Shown: one piece after another, positions 1 through 9,779 of the stretch | Layout: every line of letters begins with the position of its first letter | Numbering within the stretch: the first letter of the stretch is position 1 | Source: Flavobacterium sp. ov086 | GTDB lineage: Bacteria > Bacteroidota > Bacteroidia > Flavobacteriales > Flavobacteriaceae | Direction: 5' to 3' | DNA: 64,000 nt | NCBI RefSeq assembly: GCF_900187965.1 | Contig: NZ_FZNL01000016.1 | Location: 62,001 to 126,000, forward strand | The notes under the pieces: model-generated | Databases searched by the model: none | What the model saw: the letters and a program-made list of their open reading frames with translations, nothing else | What the model was told of the DNA's origin: nothing | Translations under genes and position numbers: made by a program

Positions 1-394
1 ATAATGTTATGTTTTTTTTTGTAGTGTTATAACGAAAACTGTTTCCTGAAAAGTACGGAATTGTTGTTTTTGATTCACCGAAACTTATCTCTTTTTTATT
101 TTTCCAATCTAGTGTTAAGCTGCCATTTATCTGGGAAAATGAGATAAATGGAATTAAAAAAAGGTATAAGATTAAGGCTTGTTTCATCAGTTGGAAAGAC
201 GGGATTAATTTAAAAATATTTTAGTAAGTAAAAATATAGTATTTCATGTTATAGTAAATAATAAAAAGTATATTTTTGCGTTCGTAACTATAGGTTATTT
301 TCTGGTAAAAAACAGCTAAATAAAATTATTAGAACAGATGTTGCTAATTAAATGTTAATTATTATATTGCAGCACCTAAATTTATCACCTAAGA
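1..394. other. Non-coding leader ahead of gldJ
   Basis: No convincing coding region. The stretch is very AT-rich. A match to the Bacteroidota -7 box TAnnTTTG (TATTTTTG) is at 271-278 on the plus strand, about 117 bases before the gldJ start, but I see no TTG at the usual distance upstream, so it is only a weak promoter candidate. The region may hold the far end of a neighbouring gene outside the window. Confidence 0.4.
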
Positions 395-2086
395 ATGAGT
401 ATGAAAGTAAACAAAATTGTAGCCCTGCAATTAATGATGTCAATGGTATTGATGTTAGGCACGGCTAGTTGTAGCAAAAAATCGAGTTCCAGTCACGCTT
501 CAAGAGCAACAGGTTGGGATGTAGATAGTCAGAATGGAACGGCTGCTAGAAATGCAGGAAAAAAACAACAGGCTGGTCCTGGTTTAGTTTTTGTTGAAGG
601 AGGTACGTTTACTATGGGTAAAGTACAGGATGATGTTATGCATGATTGGAATAACACACCTACTCAACAACACGTTCAGTCATTCTATATGGATGAAACT
701 GAAGTTACGAATGGTATGTACTTAGAATACCTGGAGTGGTTAAAGAAAGTTTTCCCTCCAACAGAAGAAAATTACAAAAACATTTACGAAGGAGCATCGC
801 CAGATACATTGGTGTGGAGAAATCGTTTAGGATATAACGAAACGATGACTAACAACTATTTGAGACATCCATCTTATGCAAACTATCCTGTAGTTGGTGT
901 GAACTGGATTCAGGCTGTTGAATTTGCTAAATGGAGAACAGACCGTGTTAATGAAGCTGTTTTGGAAAAGAACGGATACCTTCAAAAAGGTGCTAAAACC
1001 AACGATGTTACTGGTGATAATGCATTTAATACTGAAGCTTATTTAATGTCTCCTAGTACTGCACGTGGAGGTAGTGAAGAGATTGTATTGAAGAAAAACC
1101 CAGGTGGGAAAAGACCAAAAGCCGGAAAAGACGGAGTAGTTCCTGAAGAGAAAAATGTTTATGCACAACGTTCTTCCGGAGTTATCTTGCCAGAATACAG
1201 ACTTCCTACTGAAGCAGAATGGGAGTATGCAGCTGCAGCAGATGTTGGACAAAGAGAATACAATATATATAAAGGACAAAAGAAATATCCTTGGTCCGGA
1301 GATTATACACGTTCTTCTAAACGTAAAAACAAAGGAGATCAATTGGCTAACTTTAAACAAGGAAACGGTGATTACGGTGGAATTGCTGGTTGGTCAGATG
1401 ATGGTGCAGATATTACAAATCAAGTAAAAAGTTATGCTGCCAACGATTTTGGATTATACGATATGGCTGGAAACGTAGCCGAATGGGTTGCCGATGTTTA
1501 CAGACCTATTATCGACAATGAAGCAAATGATTTCAACTATTTTAGAGGAAATCAATATGCTAAAAACAAAATTGGTAAAGATGGAAAAATTGAAATTATC
1601 ACTAAAGATAATATTCAATACAAAACATTAAGTAATGGTAAAAAAGTAGCAACAAACTTACCGGGAGAAATCGCTCAGGTTCCAGTTGATGACAATGAAA
1701 CTTACTTAAGAACTAACTTTAGTACAAGTGACAATATCAACTACAGAGATGGTGACAAACAATCTTCAAGATATTTTGACTTTGGAGATTCTGAGTCAGG
1801 ACCAAAAGCTGATCAGGCAATGTACAACTCTCCTAAACATAATATCACAACAGATAGTTTAGGTCAGATGACTAGAAAATATGATAGCTCAAGTAAACGT
1901 ACTACGTTAATCGATGATAATGTAAGAGTTTACAAAGGTGGTTCTTGGAGAGATAGAGCTTATTGGTTAGATCCGGCTCAAAGAAGATATTTCCCTCAGG
2001 ATATGGCAACTGATTACATCGGATTTAGATGTGCAATGTCTAGAGTAGGTGCAAAATCTGAAAAAAGAAAATCACCTAGAAACTAG
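395..2086 (+). CDS. gldJ: Gliding motility lipoprotein GldJ
   Basis: GldJ is an outer-membrane-associated lipoprotein needed for gliding and the type IX secretion system in flavobacteria. The 563-aa product starts with a lipoprotein signal ending in the lipobox TASC, with the acylated cysteine at residue 26. The rest is a formylglycine-generating-enzyme/sulfatase-modifying-factor (FGE, SUMF1) fold: VFVEGGTFTMG near residue 64, YRLPTEAEWEYAA in the middle, DMAGNVAEWVAD, and the terminal VYKGGSWRDR with YIGFRCAM. Large low-complexity inserts separate these blocks, as is usual for GldJ rather than for catalytic FGE enzymes. The length fits known GldJ proteins. An intrinsic terminator follows, and murF lies just downstream as in other flavobacteria. 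Confidence 0.92.
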   Translation: MSMKVNKIVALQLMMSMVLMLGTASCSKKSSSSHASRATGWDVDSQNGTAARNAGKKQQAGPGLVFVEGGTFTMGKVQDDVMHDWNNTPTQQHVQSFYMDETEVTNGMYLEYLEWLKKVFPPTEENYKNIYEGASPDTLVWRNRLGYNETMTNNYLRHPSYANYPVVGVNWIQAVEFAKWRTDRVNEAVLEKNGYLQKGAKTNDVTGDNAFNTEAYLMSPSTARGGSEEIVLKKNPGGKRPKAGKDGVVPEEKNVYAQRSSGVILPEYRLPTEAEWEYAAAADVGQREYNIYKGQKKYPWSGDYTRSSKRKNKGDQLANFKQGNGDYGGIAGWSDDGADITNQVKSYAANDFGLYDMAGNVAEWVADVYRPIIDNEANDFNYFRGNQYAKNKIGKDGKIEIITKDNIQYKTLSNGKKVATNLPGEIAQVPVDDNETYLRTNFSTSDNINYRDGDKQSSRYFDFGDSESGPKADQAMYNSPKHNITTDSLGQMTRKYDSSSKRTTLIDDNVRVYKGGSWRDRAYWLDPAQRRYFPQDMATDYIGFRCAMSRVGAKSEKRKSPRN

Positions 2087-2110
2087 GTTTTAGAAATAAA
2101 TTTTAATAAA

Positions 2111-2165
2111 AAATTCCAAATTCCAAAAGCTGATTATTTCAGTCTGGGATTTGGAATTTTTTTAT
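2111..2165 (+). terminator. Terminator after gldJ
   Basis: An inverted repeat has a left arm of AAATTCCAAATTCC (2111-2124) and a right arm of GGGATTTGGAATTT near 2146-2160, running into a T-tract. It separates gldJ from murF. The arms belong to the TTGGAATTT-type intergenic repeat seen again near 49.57 and 56.28 kb. Confidence 0.75.
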
Positions 2166-2206
2166 TGTTTTTTTTCTACTTTTACGATCAATAAAATAAA
2201 ATATAA

Positions 2207-3490
2207 ATGAATATTCAGGAGATTCATAACTTGTTTTTACAAAGTAGTTCCGTTTCAATTGATACAAGAAAAATTGAAAAAGGTTCTATGTTTTTCGCTA
2301 TAAAAGGCGAGAACTTTGATGCTAATACTTTTGCCGCAAAAGCGCTCGAATTAGGAGCTTTGTACGTTATTATTGACAATGCGGCTTATGCGATAGACGA
2401 AAGAACTATTCTGGTTCAGAACAGTTTAGAAACATTGCAGGAATTGGCAAAATTTCATCGTTCTTATTTGAAATTACCTATTGTTGCACTTACAGGAAGC
2501 AACGGAAAAACAACTACAAAAGAACTTATTAATGTAGTGCTTTCTAAGAAATTTAAAACGAAAGCTACCGTTGGAAATTTGAATAATCATATTGGAGTTC
2601 CATTGACTTTGCTGTCTTTTTCAAAGGAAACTGAAATTGGAATTGTAGAAATGGGGGCGAATCACAAAAAAGAAATTGAATTTTTGTGTGAAATTGCTCA
2701 GCCTGATTATGGTTATATAACCAATTTTGGAAAAGCACACTTAGAAGGTTTTGGTGGTGTTGAAGGCGTTATTCAGGGTAAGAGCGAGATGTATCAATAT
2801 CTCTTAAAAAACAATAAATTGGCTTTTGTTAATCTTGAAGATCCAATTCAGATTGAGAAATCTAAAGGAATTGAAACGTTTACTTTTGGGGTAAATAAAG
2901 AGGAATCCAATCTTAATATCAAAAGTATTCAGGCAAATCCATTTGTTGTTGTCGACTATGATAATTTTATCGTAGAATCGCATTTAATAGGGCTTTACAA
3001 TGCTAATAATATTAATGCTGCTGTTGCGATAGGAAAGTATTTTAAAGTTGTTGAAACTGATGTAAAACAAGCTATCGAGAACTATATTCCTGAAAACAAC
3101 AGATCGCAATTACTAAAAAAGGAATCCAATCAAATTATTCTGGATGCCTATAATGCTAATCCGAGTAGTATGGCTGTGGCGATTACTAATTTTCTGCAAT
3201 TAGAAAATCAGAACAAAGTAATGATCCTGGGAGATATGTTTGAGCTTGGAGACGAAAGCCATGAAGAGCATAAGATTATTGTTGATTCTTTATCAAATCA
3301 GGAAAAATCTGTTTGTTATTTAATTGGAAAATATTTTTACGAGAACAGAGTCTCTAATGGTAACATTCACTTTTTCGAAACTTTTGATGCTTTTGCAGCA
3401 TATCTCAAAACGATCCATTTTAACGAGAATACAATTTTAATAAAAGGCTCGCGAGGCATGGCGCTGGAGCGAACATTAGAATATATTTAA
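2207..3490 (+). CDS. murF: UDP-N-acetylmuramoyl-tripeptide--D-alanyl-D-alanine ligase MurF
   Basis: MurF adds the D-Ala-D-Ala dipeptide to UDP-MurNAc-tripeptide in the last cytoplasmic step of peptidoglycan precursor synthesis. In the 427-aa product the N-terminal substrate domain (SIDTRKIEKGSMFFAIKGENFD) precedes the Mur-ligase P-loop GSNGKTTTK at residues 97-105. Further signatures are GNLNNHIGVPLTLL, EMGANHKKEI and, in the C-terminal domain, LDAYNANPSSM and GDMFELGDES. The ATG start leads straight into the conserved domain with no extension. It is a cytoplasmic housekeeping enzyme, normally essential. Its 3' end faces the minus-strand gene at 3786 across a repeat-rich gap. Confidence 0.96.
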   Translation: MNIQEIHNLFLQSSSVSIDTRKIEKGSMFFAIKGENFDANTFAAKALELGALYVIIDNAAYAIDERTILVQNSLETLQELAKFHRSYLKLPIVALTGSNGKTTTKELINVVLSKKFKTKATVGNLNNHIGVPLTLLSFSKETEIGIVEMGANHKKEIEFLCEIAQPDYGYITNFGKAHLEGFGGVEGVIQGKSEMYQYLLKNNKLAFVNLEDPIQIEKSKGIETFTFGVNKEESNLNIKSIQANPFVVVDYDNFIVESHLIGLYNANNINAAVAIGKYFKVVETDVKQAIENYIPENNRSQLLKKESNQIILDAYNANPSSMAVAITNFLQLENQNKVMILGDMFELGDESHEEHKIIVDSLSNQEKSVCYLIGKYFYENRVSNGNIHFFETFDAFAAYLKTIHFNENTILIKGSRGMALERTLEYI

Positions 3491-3622
3491 TATTGCTGAT
3501 CTAAAGAAAATTTTACCGCAAAGTTCGCAAAGTTTTTTGCATGATATTGTGGTGATTAAGTTCGCAAAGCTAGATCAATACAAAGCTTTGCGTTCCGTCC
3601 CGAAGCTTCGGAATTGGATATT

Positions 3623-3768
3623 GTCATTAAGTTAGGCTTTTAAAAAATAAAATCCGTTTTTATCCGCGTTTTTACGAAATAAATCTGTTTTATCCGCGTC
3701 CAGATTAGACACTGATTTTACTGATTCGCTAAAGCGAAAACGCTGATAAAAACGGATTTTTCTAATTA
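3623..3768. repeat. 146-bp dispersed repeat, copy 1 (110-bp core with inverted ends)
   Basis: This block is about 90% identical by eye, and equal in length, to 29787-29932. The core 3650-3759 is bounded by perfect 15-bp inverted ends (AAATCCGTTTTTATC at 3650-3664 and its complement at 3745-3759). It contains a small hairpin around TTCGCTAAAGCGAA. Both copies lie between convergent genes. It looks like a non-autonomous MITE-like element or a bidirectional 3'-end structure. No gene is inside. Confidence 0.75.
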
Positions 3769-3785
3769 ATTGCTGTAGTTTTTTT

Positions 3786-5489
3786 TTAATTCTCTGATAT
3801 ACAACGTACGCTTCCAAAAGTCTTATACCCAACTTCAGTCACCGTAGCAGAAGAGCCAGCATAACTACCATCACTTAAGGCACTAAAAGGTCCTTCTAAA
3901 GAAGCAGAAGTACTTGACATATACATAAGACTAGCATTTTTAGATAAATACATATTATAATTTACATAGTTATATGCTCCTGCTGTAGGCAGCATCATGA
4001 AATTTCCGAACTTAACTCCTGTATAGAGATATCCCCAATCACCTGATCGAGCACCACCAACTGCAGTTCTTGTATTGTTTGCAACTACTCCTTGCCATTC
4101 ACTTTTACTAGGTACACGATAACCTGCAGGGCAAGGGTCAGTAGCCGTTTTAACTCCATTACCCCAACTGCTGGCGGTATATTGCAAGTAGGCTCCCTGA
4201 TTATCTCCCGGTATATAACCAAACATAGCTGGAGTTTGTTTCCCATAACCATAATAGTCTCCTCTTATATATGCATTAGGCACCATAGGATCTAAATTTG
4301 AACTTGCACTTACACCAAGATTATAACACATAAACGTTTTATATACTGTTGGGCTTATCATAGCACCACAACAAGCACAATCCTGTATTTTTGCTGTTAG
4401 TTTTACTCTTTCATCTGTACCTGATCCATCTGCTTTATTGTTGTAAATGACATACAAATCAACTGTTAAAGCATCTGCTGTTGTTTTACCAAAAGCGGTA
4501 CCTGTACCCGCACCATTGGTACTGCTCAAAGTGTTGTTATATACAACCGTTGCTGTAACTGCTCCAGATACATAAAGGTCGGCTTCATTACCATTATTAG
4601 TAATCGATTTTACAATAGCACCCTCTAAAGATTCTACATAAGCAAAACGAATTTTACTTACTGCACCGCTTGGTGTAAACGTATAGGTTTGCGTGTTAGT
4701 CGCTGTCTGGCTAAAATCTGCCTTAGTTGCTAAACGCCCGCTTAATGGTGTACAACTACCGCCATCATTACTTTCTGCAATATCAAAACAAGTTTTACCA
4801 CTCAATGTTCCTGCGCCTATTGGCAGTACAGCCGGGTTAACGGCTGTTACCGTAAATATTGGTGAAACTGCTTTCGGGTTACCCACACAACCATTAGTCA
4901 CGATACAATAAAAAAACATTGTACCTGCTTCAGATGGGGTATAAGAATACGAAGTTGAATTGCTGCCCACCAGTGTGCCGCCTGTAGTACTGGCTGTTGT
5001 ATTGCTGTACCATTGGCAGGTTTCGTTTACCCCGGATGATACAGATACTGAAACCGCAGCACTTGATCCTGTAGTTATTGTTTGAACAAGATCAGACTGT
5101 GCCGCAAGGCCAGGTGCAGGGCATTCAACAGCTACCAGACGTAATGTAATTTCAGTCAGGCTGGCTGGTACTACAAAAGGATTAGAGGTGATTATATCGC
5201 TGCCATTGTACCAGGTATAAGTAACATTATCTTTTTTGTTGGCAACACTTAAATCCAGTGATTCGCCTGCACAAAATGTACTAAAAGAGCTTAAAGCCTG
5301 TCCGTTTACCAATGCATCGGCTTCCTCGTTAAGGGTTGTCTGCCCTGTTGCTGTAAGCATTTTGGTTCCTTCTGCCGCTGCACTAATACAAGGTGTCGGG
5401 CTAATGGTTGTTTGTGCATTAATGGTTACTGAAAATAAAAATAACAGGACTGCAAAAAAGAGTGGTGTATAAAGTATTTTTATTTTCAT
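3786..5489 (-). CDS. Secreted Ig-like/FISUMP-domain surface protein (short paralogue)
   Basis: This 567-aa protein has a signal peptide (MKIKILYTPLFFAVLLFLFS..., cleavage near residue 25). Ig-like modules follow (TYTWYNGSDI, CQWYSNTTAST, GTMFFYCIVTNGC), then a beta-rich stalk (GAGTLSGKTCFDIAES) and a cysteine cluster CACCGA. The C-terminal domain of about 180 residues has the FISUMP signature (CPAGYRVPSKSEW and a final VRCISEN). It is probably exported to the cell surface; I cannot assign a binding target. It is a collinear relative of the 1071-aa neighbour and lacks several of that protein's central Ig modules. The two are nearly identical through the stalk but divergent in the FISUMP tip. 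I see no classical type IX sorting domain, and the function is unknown. Confidence 0.8.
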   Translation of the reverse strand: MKIKILYTPLFFAVLLFLFSVTINAQTTISPTPCISAAAEGTKMLTATGQTTLNEEADALVNGQALSSFSTFCAGESLDLSVANKKDNVTYTWYNGSDIITSNPFVVPASLTEITLRLVAVECPAPGLAAQSDLVQTITTGSSAAVSVSVSSGVNETCQWYSNTTASTTGGTLVGSNSTSYSYTPSEAGTMFFYCIVTNGCVGNPKAVSPIFTVTAVNPAVLPIGAGTLSGKTCFDIAESNDGGSCTPLSGRLATKADFSQTATNTQTYTFTPSGAVSKIRFAYVESLEGAIVKSITNNGNEADLYVSGAVTATVVYNNTLSSTNGAGTGTAFGKTTADALTVDLYVIYNNKADGSGTDERVKLTAKIQDCACCGAMISPTVYKTFMCYNLGVSASSNLDPMVPNAYIRGDYYGYGKQTPAMFGYIPGDNQGAYLQYTASSWGNGVKTATDPCPAGYRVPSKSEWQGVVANNTRTAVGGARSGDWGYLYTGVKFGNFMMLPTAGAYNYVNYNMYLSKNASLMYMSSTSASLEGPFSALSDGSYAGSSATVTEVGYKTFGSVRCISEN

Positions 5490-5553
5490 TCTCTCTGATT
5501 TAAATTAGTATTATCTGAGGAATAAAAATGAGTTTAAAGAATAAGCTTAATTG

Positions 5554-5699
5554 CTAATAAAAGTTTTTAGAGTGGCAGAATAAGGTACTTGCAAATAATG
5601 CTATATAAACAGTACTGTTTACAAGTGTTTTTGATTAAAATAAAATCTGTTTAATCTGTGTTATCCGTGTGCCATTTTGCACAAAGTGACCGCAAAGTA
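5554..5699. repeat. Upstream region shared with the 9.78-10.16 kb pseudogene leader
   Basis: Two blocks here match sequence upstream of the decayed paralogue. A block at 5554-5600 (AATAAAAGTTTTTAGAG and onward) resembles 9871-9917. A 58-bp block at 5642-5699, containing TTAATCTGTGTTATCCGTG, matches 10100-10157 with roughly seven differences. The order and orientation relative to the downstream gene are the same, so the whole gene-plus-leader unit was probably duplicated. Part may also belong to a wider ATCCGTG-type dispersed repeat. Confidence 0.65.
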
Positions 5700-5711
5700 T
5701 TTCATATAGGT

Positions 5712-5748
5712 ATAAAAAAAAAGCCAACAGGCTTTTGACCTGTTGGCT
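5712..5748 (-). terminator. Terminator of the 1071-aa surface protein gene
   Basis: Read on the minus strand, AGCCAACAGG pairs with CCTGTTGGCT around a 7-base loop and is followed by a run of ten T residues (plus-strand arms 5722-5731 and 5739-5748). It lies about 230 bases downstream of the stop codon at 5978. The stretch 5749-5977 between them shows no gene. Confidence 0.8.
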
Positions 5749-5977
5749 GCTTATTTGAAATATCATGTAAATAAGGAATAGCTGGCATTCTCTTACACAA
5801 AACAATATAACAAACAATGGATTCTTTAATCACTCACTTTTCATTCCTGCCAGATTGCAGGACATGAAAAGCGCATGACTTTTATTTATTTTTTGCTTTA
5901 GAAAAATTAAATCCTATCTTGATTTGAAGGAGTAAAACAACTCCAAATTTTAATTTAGGTTTTAATAAAATACCTTT

Positions 5978-8900
5978 CTAATTAATTGAAATACAACGCA
6001 CAGGTTCAGCACTTGAAAAAACTATGCCGCTATTAGGGCCAGTTGATATAGTACTACTATTCTTCATTTTTCCATAAACGTAATAACTACTATTCTCAAA
6101 ATGTATCGCTGCTTCATACTCAATTATAATATTATCAACCTGAGTCTTATACTTACCTGTACTAACATCATAGAAATAATTACTTGGCAACATCATAGTA
6201 TCACCAATTTTAATCCCTGTTGTTTTTGTAAATGCCATTCCCAAGGCAGTATTAGTACCAACTGGAGTAAGTGTATTATAAGTAAAGACTCCTTTCCACT
6301 CGGCAGCAGTTCCTAGACGATAACCTGCAGGACAAGGGTCACCAACTGTACGAGGATTACCATTCCAAGGCGTTACAGTAGGTGGCGGAACTAATGCTGA
6401 AGCGTTTGCAAATGGCTCCTTAAAATCTCTCATATAATAATTTCCAATTAAACCAGGATTAGGCACCATAGGGTCTAAACTTTCGTTAGCACCAAGATTA
6501 TAACACATAAAGTTTTTCCAAACACTTGGAGCTACAAAAGCACCACAACAAGCACAATCCTGTATTTTTGCTGTTAGTTTTACGGTTTTATCTGTACCTG
6601 TACCTGCAGCATTGTCATTATAAATTACATACAAATCAACCGATAGAGCATTAGCTGTTGTTTTTCCAAAAGCGGCACCTGTACCAGCACCATTTGTACT
6701 GCTCAACGTATTTTTGTATACCATCGTTGCGGTAACAGTTGCTGTTACATTAAGAGCTGATTCGCTGCCATTATTAGTAAGCGATTTTACAATAGTTCCT
6801 CCTAAAGATTCTACATAAGCAAAACGAATTTTACTTACTGCACCACTTGGTGTAAACGTATAGGTTTGCGTGTTAGTAGCTGTCTGGTTAAAATCTGCCT
6901 TAGTTGATGCACGAGATGTTAATAGTCCGCAAGAACCACCATCGTTGCTCTCGGTAATATCAAAACATGTTTTACCGCTCAATGTTCCTGCACCTGTTGG
7001 TAATGTAGCAGGGTTAGCATTTGCTGTTACCGTAAATACCGATGAAGTTCCTGTTGGGTTACCTGTACAACCATTAGTCACGATACAATAAAAATAAGTT
7101 GTACCTGCTCCAGACGGAGTATAAGTATATGTTTTTGAACTAGTACCTACCTTGGTACCGCCTGTAGTACTTGCTGTTGCATTGCTGTACCATTGGTATG
7201 TTTCGTTTACCGCAGACGATACTGATACTGATACAACAGCACTTGATCCTGCAGTTACTGTTTGAGAAAGATCAGACTGTGCTGTAAGCACAGGTTGAGG
7301 ACATGCATTGTTCATGGTAATTGTTGCTGCTATTTCAACAGATTTACCACAACTGTTTACAGCAGTTACCTTAACAGTTAAAGTTGCACCACTTGTTCCT
7401 GAAGCAGGAAGCTTGACTGAAGCACTTTCTCCTGAACCTGTAACCACAGCTCCGCTGTCAGCAGTCCATGTATAAGATACTGCAGGACCAAACTCAATAG
7501 CAGTCTGCAAACTAACAGAAGTTCCATAATTACCTGATGGAGGTTTTGAAACCCATGTAAGCACCGGTAAGTCAGAAACATTAGCTGCAATTGTTTTTGT
7601 AGCCACAGTACTTGAGCATCCAGCCTGAGTAGTCACCATACCTGTATATACTACACCTGGTGTAGTTACAGTAATTGTTGGTGTAGTCTGAGCCATTTTT
7701 ATACCATCTTTATACCAGGTATAGGTATAGGTTCCTGCCACAGCCGGCACCAAAGTTAAATCTGTAGTACCTGCACAAAGTACAGAGTTTCCTGTAATAT
7801 TAGGCTGCGCCGGTGCACCGCCTGTTGTAACACTTTTATCTACTACATTTACCTCTTTAGAACAAGTTGCACCGCTATTATCTGTAGCCACTAAACGTAA
7901 CGTAATTTTAGTTAAGTTAGTTGGTACTATAAAAGGATTAGAACTGATAATATCATTACCATTGTACCAGGTATAAGTAATACCATTCTTTTGGTTGGCA
8001 ACACTTAAATCTAATGATCCGCCTGCACAAAATGAATTAAAAGTGCTTAAAGCCTTTCCGTTTACCAGTGCATCAGAATCATTAAGGGTTACCTGTCCTG
8101 TTGCTGCACTTTTAGTAATAGTAATACTATTTGAAGGTTTAGAATAACAGCTTCCGTCTTTTATAGCCGCAAACCATTCTCCTACACTTGAATCACCTGT
8201 TAAGCTTATTGTTGCTCCAGATTGTTTTTCTACACCGTTTTGTAACCATACTACATTTGCAGTGTTTCCTGTTGCTGTAAGCGTTACAGGGTTACTTCCG
8301 CAAAGAACGCCATTGTTAGAAGCAATAATTGATGTAGCCCCAGATGCTGCTGTAGCAGATGTGGTAACATTACGCTCATTTGCAGCATTGGTATTACAAC
8401 CAACAGCTCCCATAGAAACATTGTATTTACCAGCCAAATTAGCGATATAAAAAGAAACGCCGCGAGCTACCTCTACACCGTTACGGGTCCAGATTAATTT
8501 ATCAAGATTTGCTGTTGTTGCAGGAACTGCTAAATAAGCAGATCCTCCGGCACATAATGACAGGTTAGTACTTGCCGGGCTTATTGTTGGCACCGCATAA
8601 GACATAGAAGTACAGTTTACCCCGTTTTGAGAGAATAAAAATTCTTTGTACATACTTGTACAAGTACTTGTAACACGTACCAAAATAGTACGGGCATTAA
8701 CGTTTGCATTTTCATTAAAAGCAACTTTAAATGATCCGCCCACATTATCTACATCATACAAGGCAGCATAATCACCGCCTGCTACTATAGTGATAGTAAA
8801 TGGCCCTGTAGGACAATCTACGTCTGCTACTGTAAAGGTCTGGTTACAGCCAGATCCGTCTGCAGCTACACCAATACAAGGTGTCGGGCTGATAGTGGTT

Positions 8901-9193
8901 TGTGATGTACCATCACATAAACTCACCCAGCGGCTGCTGTTCCAATACTCTACACAACCGGTAGTGCTATTGTAAATGGTAAGACCATTACCAAGCGCAT
9001 TGCCTTTTACAGCAAAAGCATTACGCTGGGCTGTAGTCATTTGAGGCAGTCTAAGCCCGCCAATATTTGCAAGCTCTAACACAGAAAACGCCTCGGGATT
9101 TTTTTTGCTGCCTATCGAGGCCTGTGCATTAATGTTTACTGAAAATAACATGGCTGCAAAACAGAGCCATATATAAAATAATTTTTTTTCCAT
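5978..9193 (-). CDS. Large secreted Ig-like/FISUMP-domain surface protein
   Basis: This 1071-aa protein has a signal peptide (MEKKLFYIWLCFAAMLFSVNINA). Its N-terminal module is common in Bacteroidota surface proteins (GLRLPQMTTAQRNAF, GLTIYNSTTGCVEYW). Several Ig/PKD-like repeats follow with the motifs WLQNGVEK, YTWYNGNDI, YTWYKDGIKM and YQWYSNATAS. The shared stalk GAGTLSGKTCFDI and the CACCGA cysteine cluster come before a C-terminal FISUMP domain (CPAGYRLGTAAEW, final VRCISIN). It is probably an extracellular adhesin-like or substrate-binding protein, with no enzymatic motif. The C-terminal domain differs strongly from the paralogue at 3786 while the stalk is almost the same, so the tip appears to diversify separately. 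The specific function is unknown. Confidence 0.82.
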   Translation of the reverse strand: MEKKLFYIWLCFAAMLFSVNINAQASIGSKKNPEAFSVLELANIGGLRLPQMTTAQRNAFAVKGNALGNGLTIYNSTTGCVEYWNSSRWVSLCDGTSQTTISPTPCIGVAADGSGCNQTFTVADVDCPTGPFTITIVAGGDYAALYDVDNVGGSFKVAFNENANVNARTILVRVTSTCTSMYKEFLFSQNGVNCTSMSYAVPTISPASTNLSLCAGGSAYLAVPATTANLDKLIWTRNGVEVARGVSFYIANLAGKYNVSMGAVGCNTNAANERNVTTSATAASGATSIIASNNGVLCGSNPVTLTATGNTANVVWLQNGVEKQSGATISLTGDSSVGEWFAAIKDGSCYSKPSNSITITKSAATGQVTLNDSDALVNGKALSTFNSFCAGGSLDLSVANQKNGITYTWYNGNDIISSNPFIVPTNLTKITLRLVATDNSGATCSKEVNVVDKSVTTGGAPAQPNITGNSVLCAGTTDLTLVPAVAGTYTYTWYKDGIKMAQTTPTITVTTPGVVYTGMVTTQAGCSSTVATKTIAANVSDLPVLTWVSKPPSGNYGTSVSLQTAIEFGPAVSYTWTADSGAVVTGSGESASVKLPASGTSGATLTVKVTAVNSCGKSVEIAATITMNNACPQPVLTAQSDLSQTVTAGSSAVVSVSVSSAVNETYQWYSNATASTTGGTKVGTSSKTYTYTPSGAGTTYFYCIVTNGCTGNPTGTSSVFTVTANANPATLPTGAGTLSGKTCFDITESNDGGSCGLLTSRASTKADFNQTATNTQTYTFTPSGAVSKIRFAYVESLGGTIVKSLTNNGSESALNVTATVTATMVYKNTLSSTNGAGTGAAFGKTTANALSVDLYVIYNDNAAGTGTDKTVKLTAKIQDCACCGAFVAPSVWKNFMCYNLGANESLDPMVPNPGLIGNYYMRDFKEPFANASALVPPPTVTPWNGNPRTVGDPCPAGYRLGTAAEWKGVFTYNTLTPVGTNTALGMAFTKTTGIKIGDTMMLPSNYFYDVSTGKYKTQVDNIIIEYEAAIHFENSSYYVYGKMKNSSTISTGPNSGIVFSSAEPVRCISIN

Positions 9194-9359
9194 TATTTAA
9201 TAATTAAATTGTTTAAAATCTTGTAAGAGTGTAATGATGCTTACAACTATGAAATGGATGCCAGTCCAATTTCATAGCTTTGAATGTTTGAGGCTTATTA
9301 GTTGAAAAGATGAAATTACATGCCAGTTCGTTTCATCAGATTGTAATAACTTATAAGAC

Positions 9360-9779
9360 TATCGCTGGTAAAGGCATTGTAATATTGTTTGCTAATCCAG
9401 ATGCTACAATAGTGCAGTCATCTGGCAATACTTGTTTAATTGCCTTGTACCCCAATATTTACCTGCAGCAGAATCACTTTCTGTTGATGTTTTTGCCAAT
9501 TTGGCACTATTACGGTAATAAAATCCCGGAACAACATCGTTGATGGCTGCTGTATTGTAAATCAAAAGTTTTTTTGCAAGAGTTTTTGTAATAGGAATCT
9601 TAATTCGCTGTTTTTTGCAAAGTAAACTTTGGTATTGATCTACCTTTTGCTGCAGAATTACTGTTTAATTGCACCAGGTATCAATATTGATAATCTCGTT
9701 ACCTGTTTTGTATTTGAGCAGGTAAGATGCTTAAATTCAGTAGTGCTGCAAGTGTTAATACTGTTTTTTATTTTTTCAT
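9360..9779 (-). pseudogene. Remnant of a third Ig/FISUMP-family surface protein gene
   Basis: Read on the minus strand from an ATG at 9779, the sequence gives MKK, an in-frame TAA at codon 4, then KTVLTLAALLNLSILPAQIQ, which looks like the rest of a signal peptide. After further stops and frame changes, recognisable fragments appear: LLIYNTAAINDVVPGFYYRN, then a piece like the N-terminal module of the family (compare GLTIYNSTTGCVEYWNSS in the neighbour) and IVASGLANNITMPLPA. The 5' flank matches the flank of the gene at 3786-5489. Only the N-terminal portion remains, and I see no open frame of useful length. The exact 3' limit is uncertain. Confidence 0.7.

Noticed and set aside
9310..9543. 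77-codon plus-strand frame
   Set aside because: Antisense to the decayed surface-protein remnant; no recognisable motif and the minus strand carries family-like fragments.
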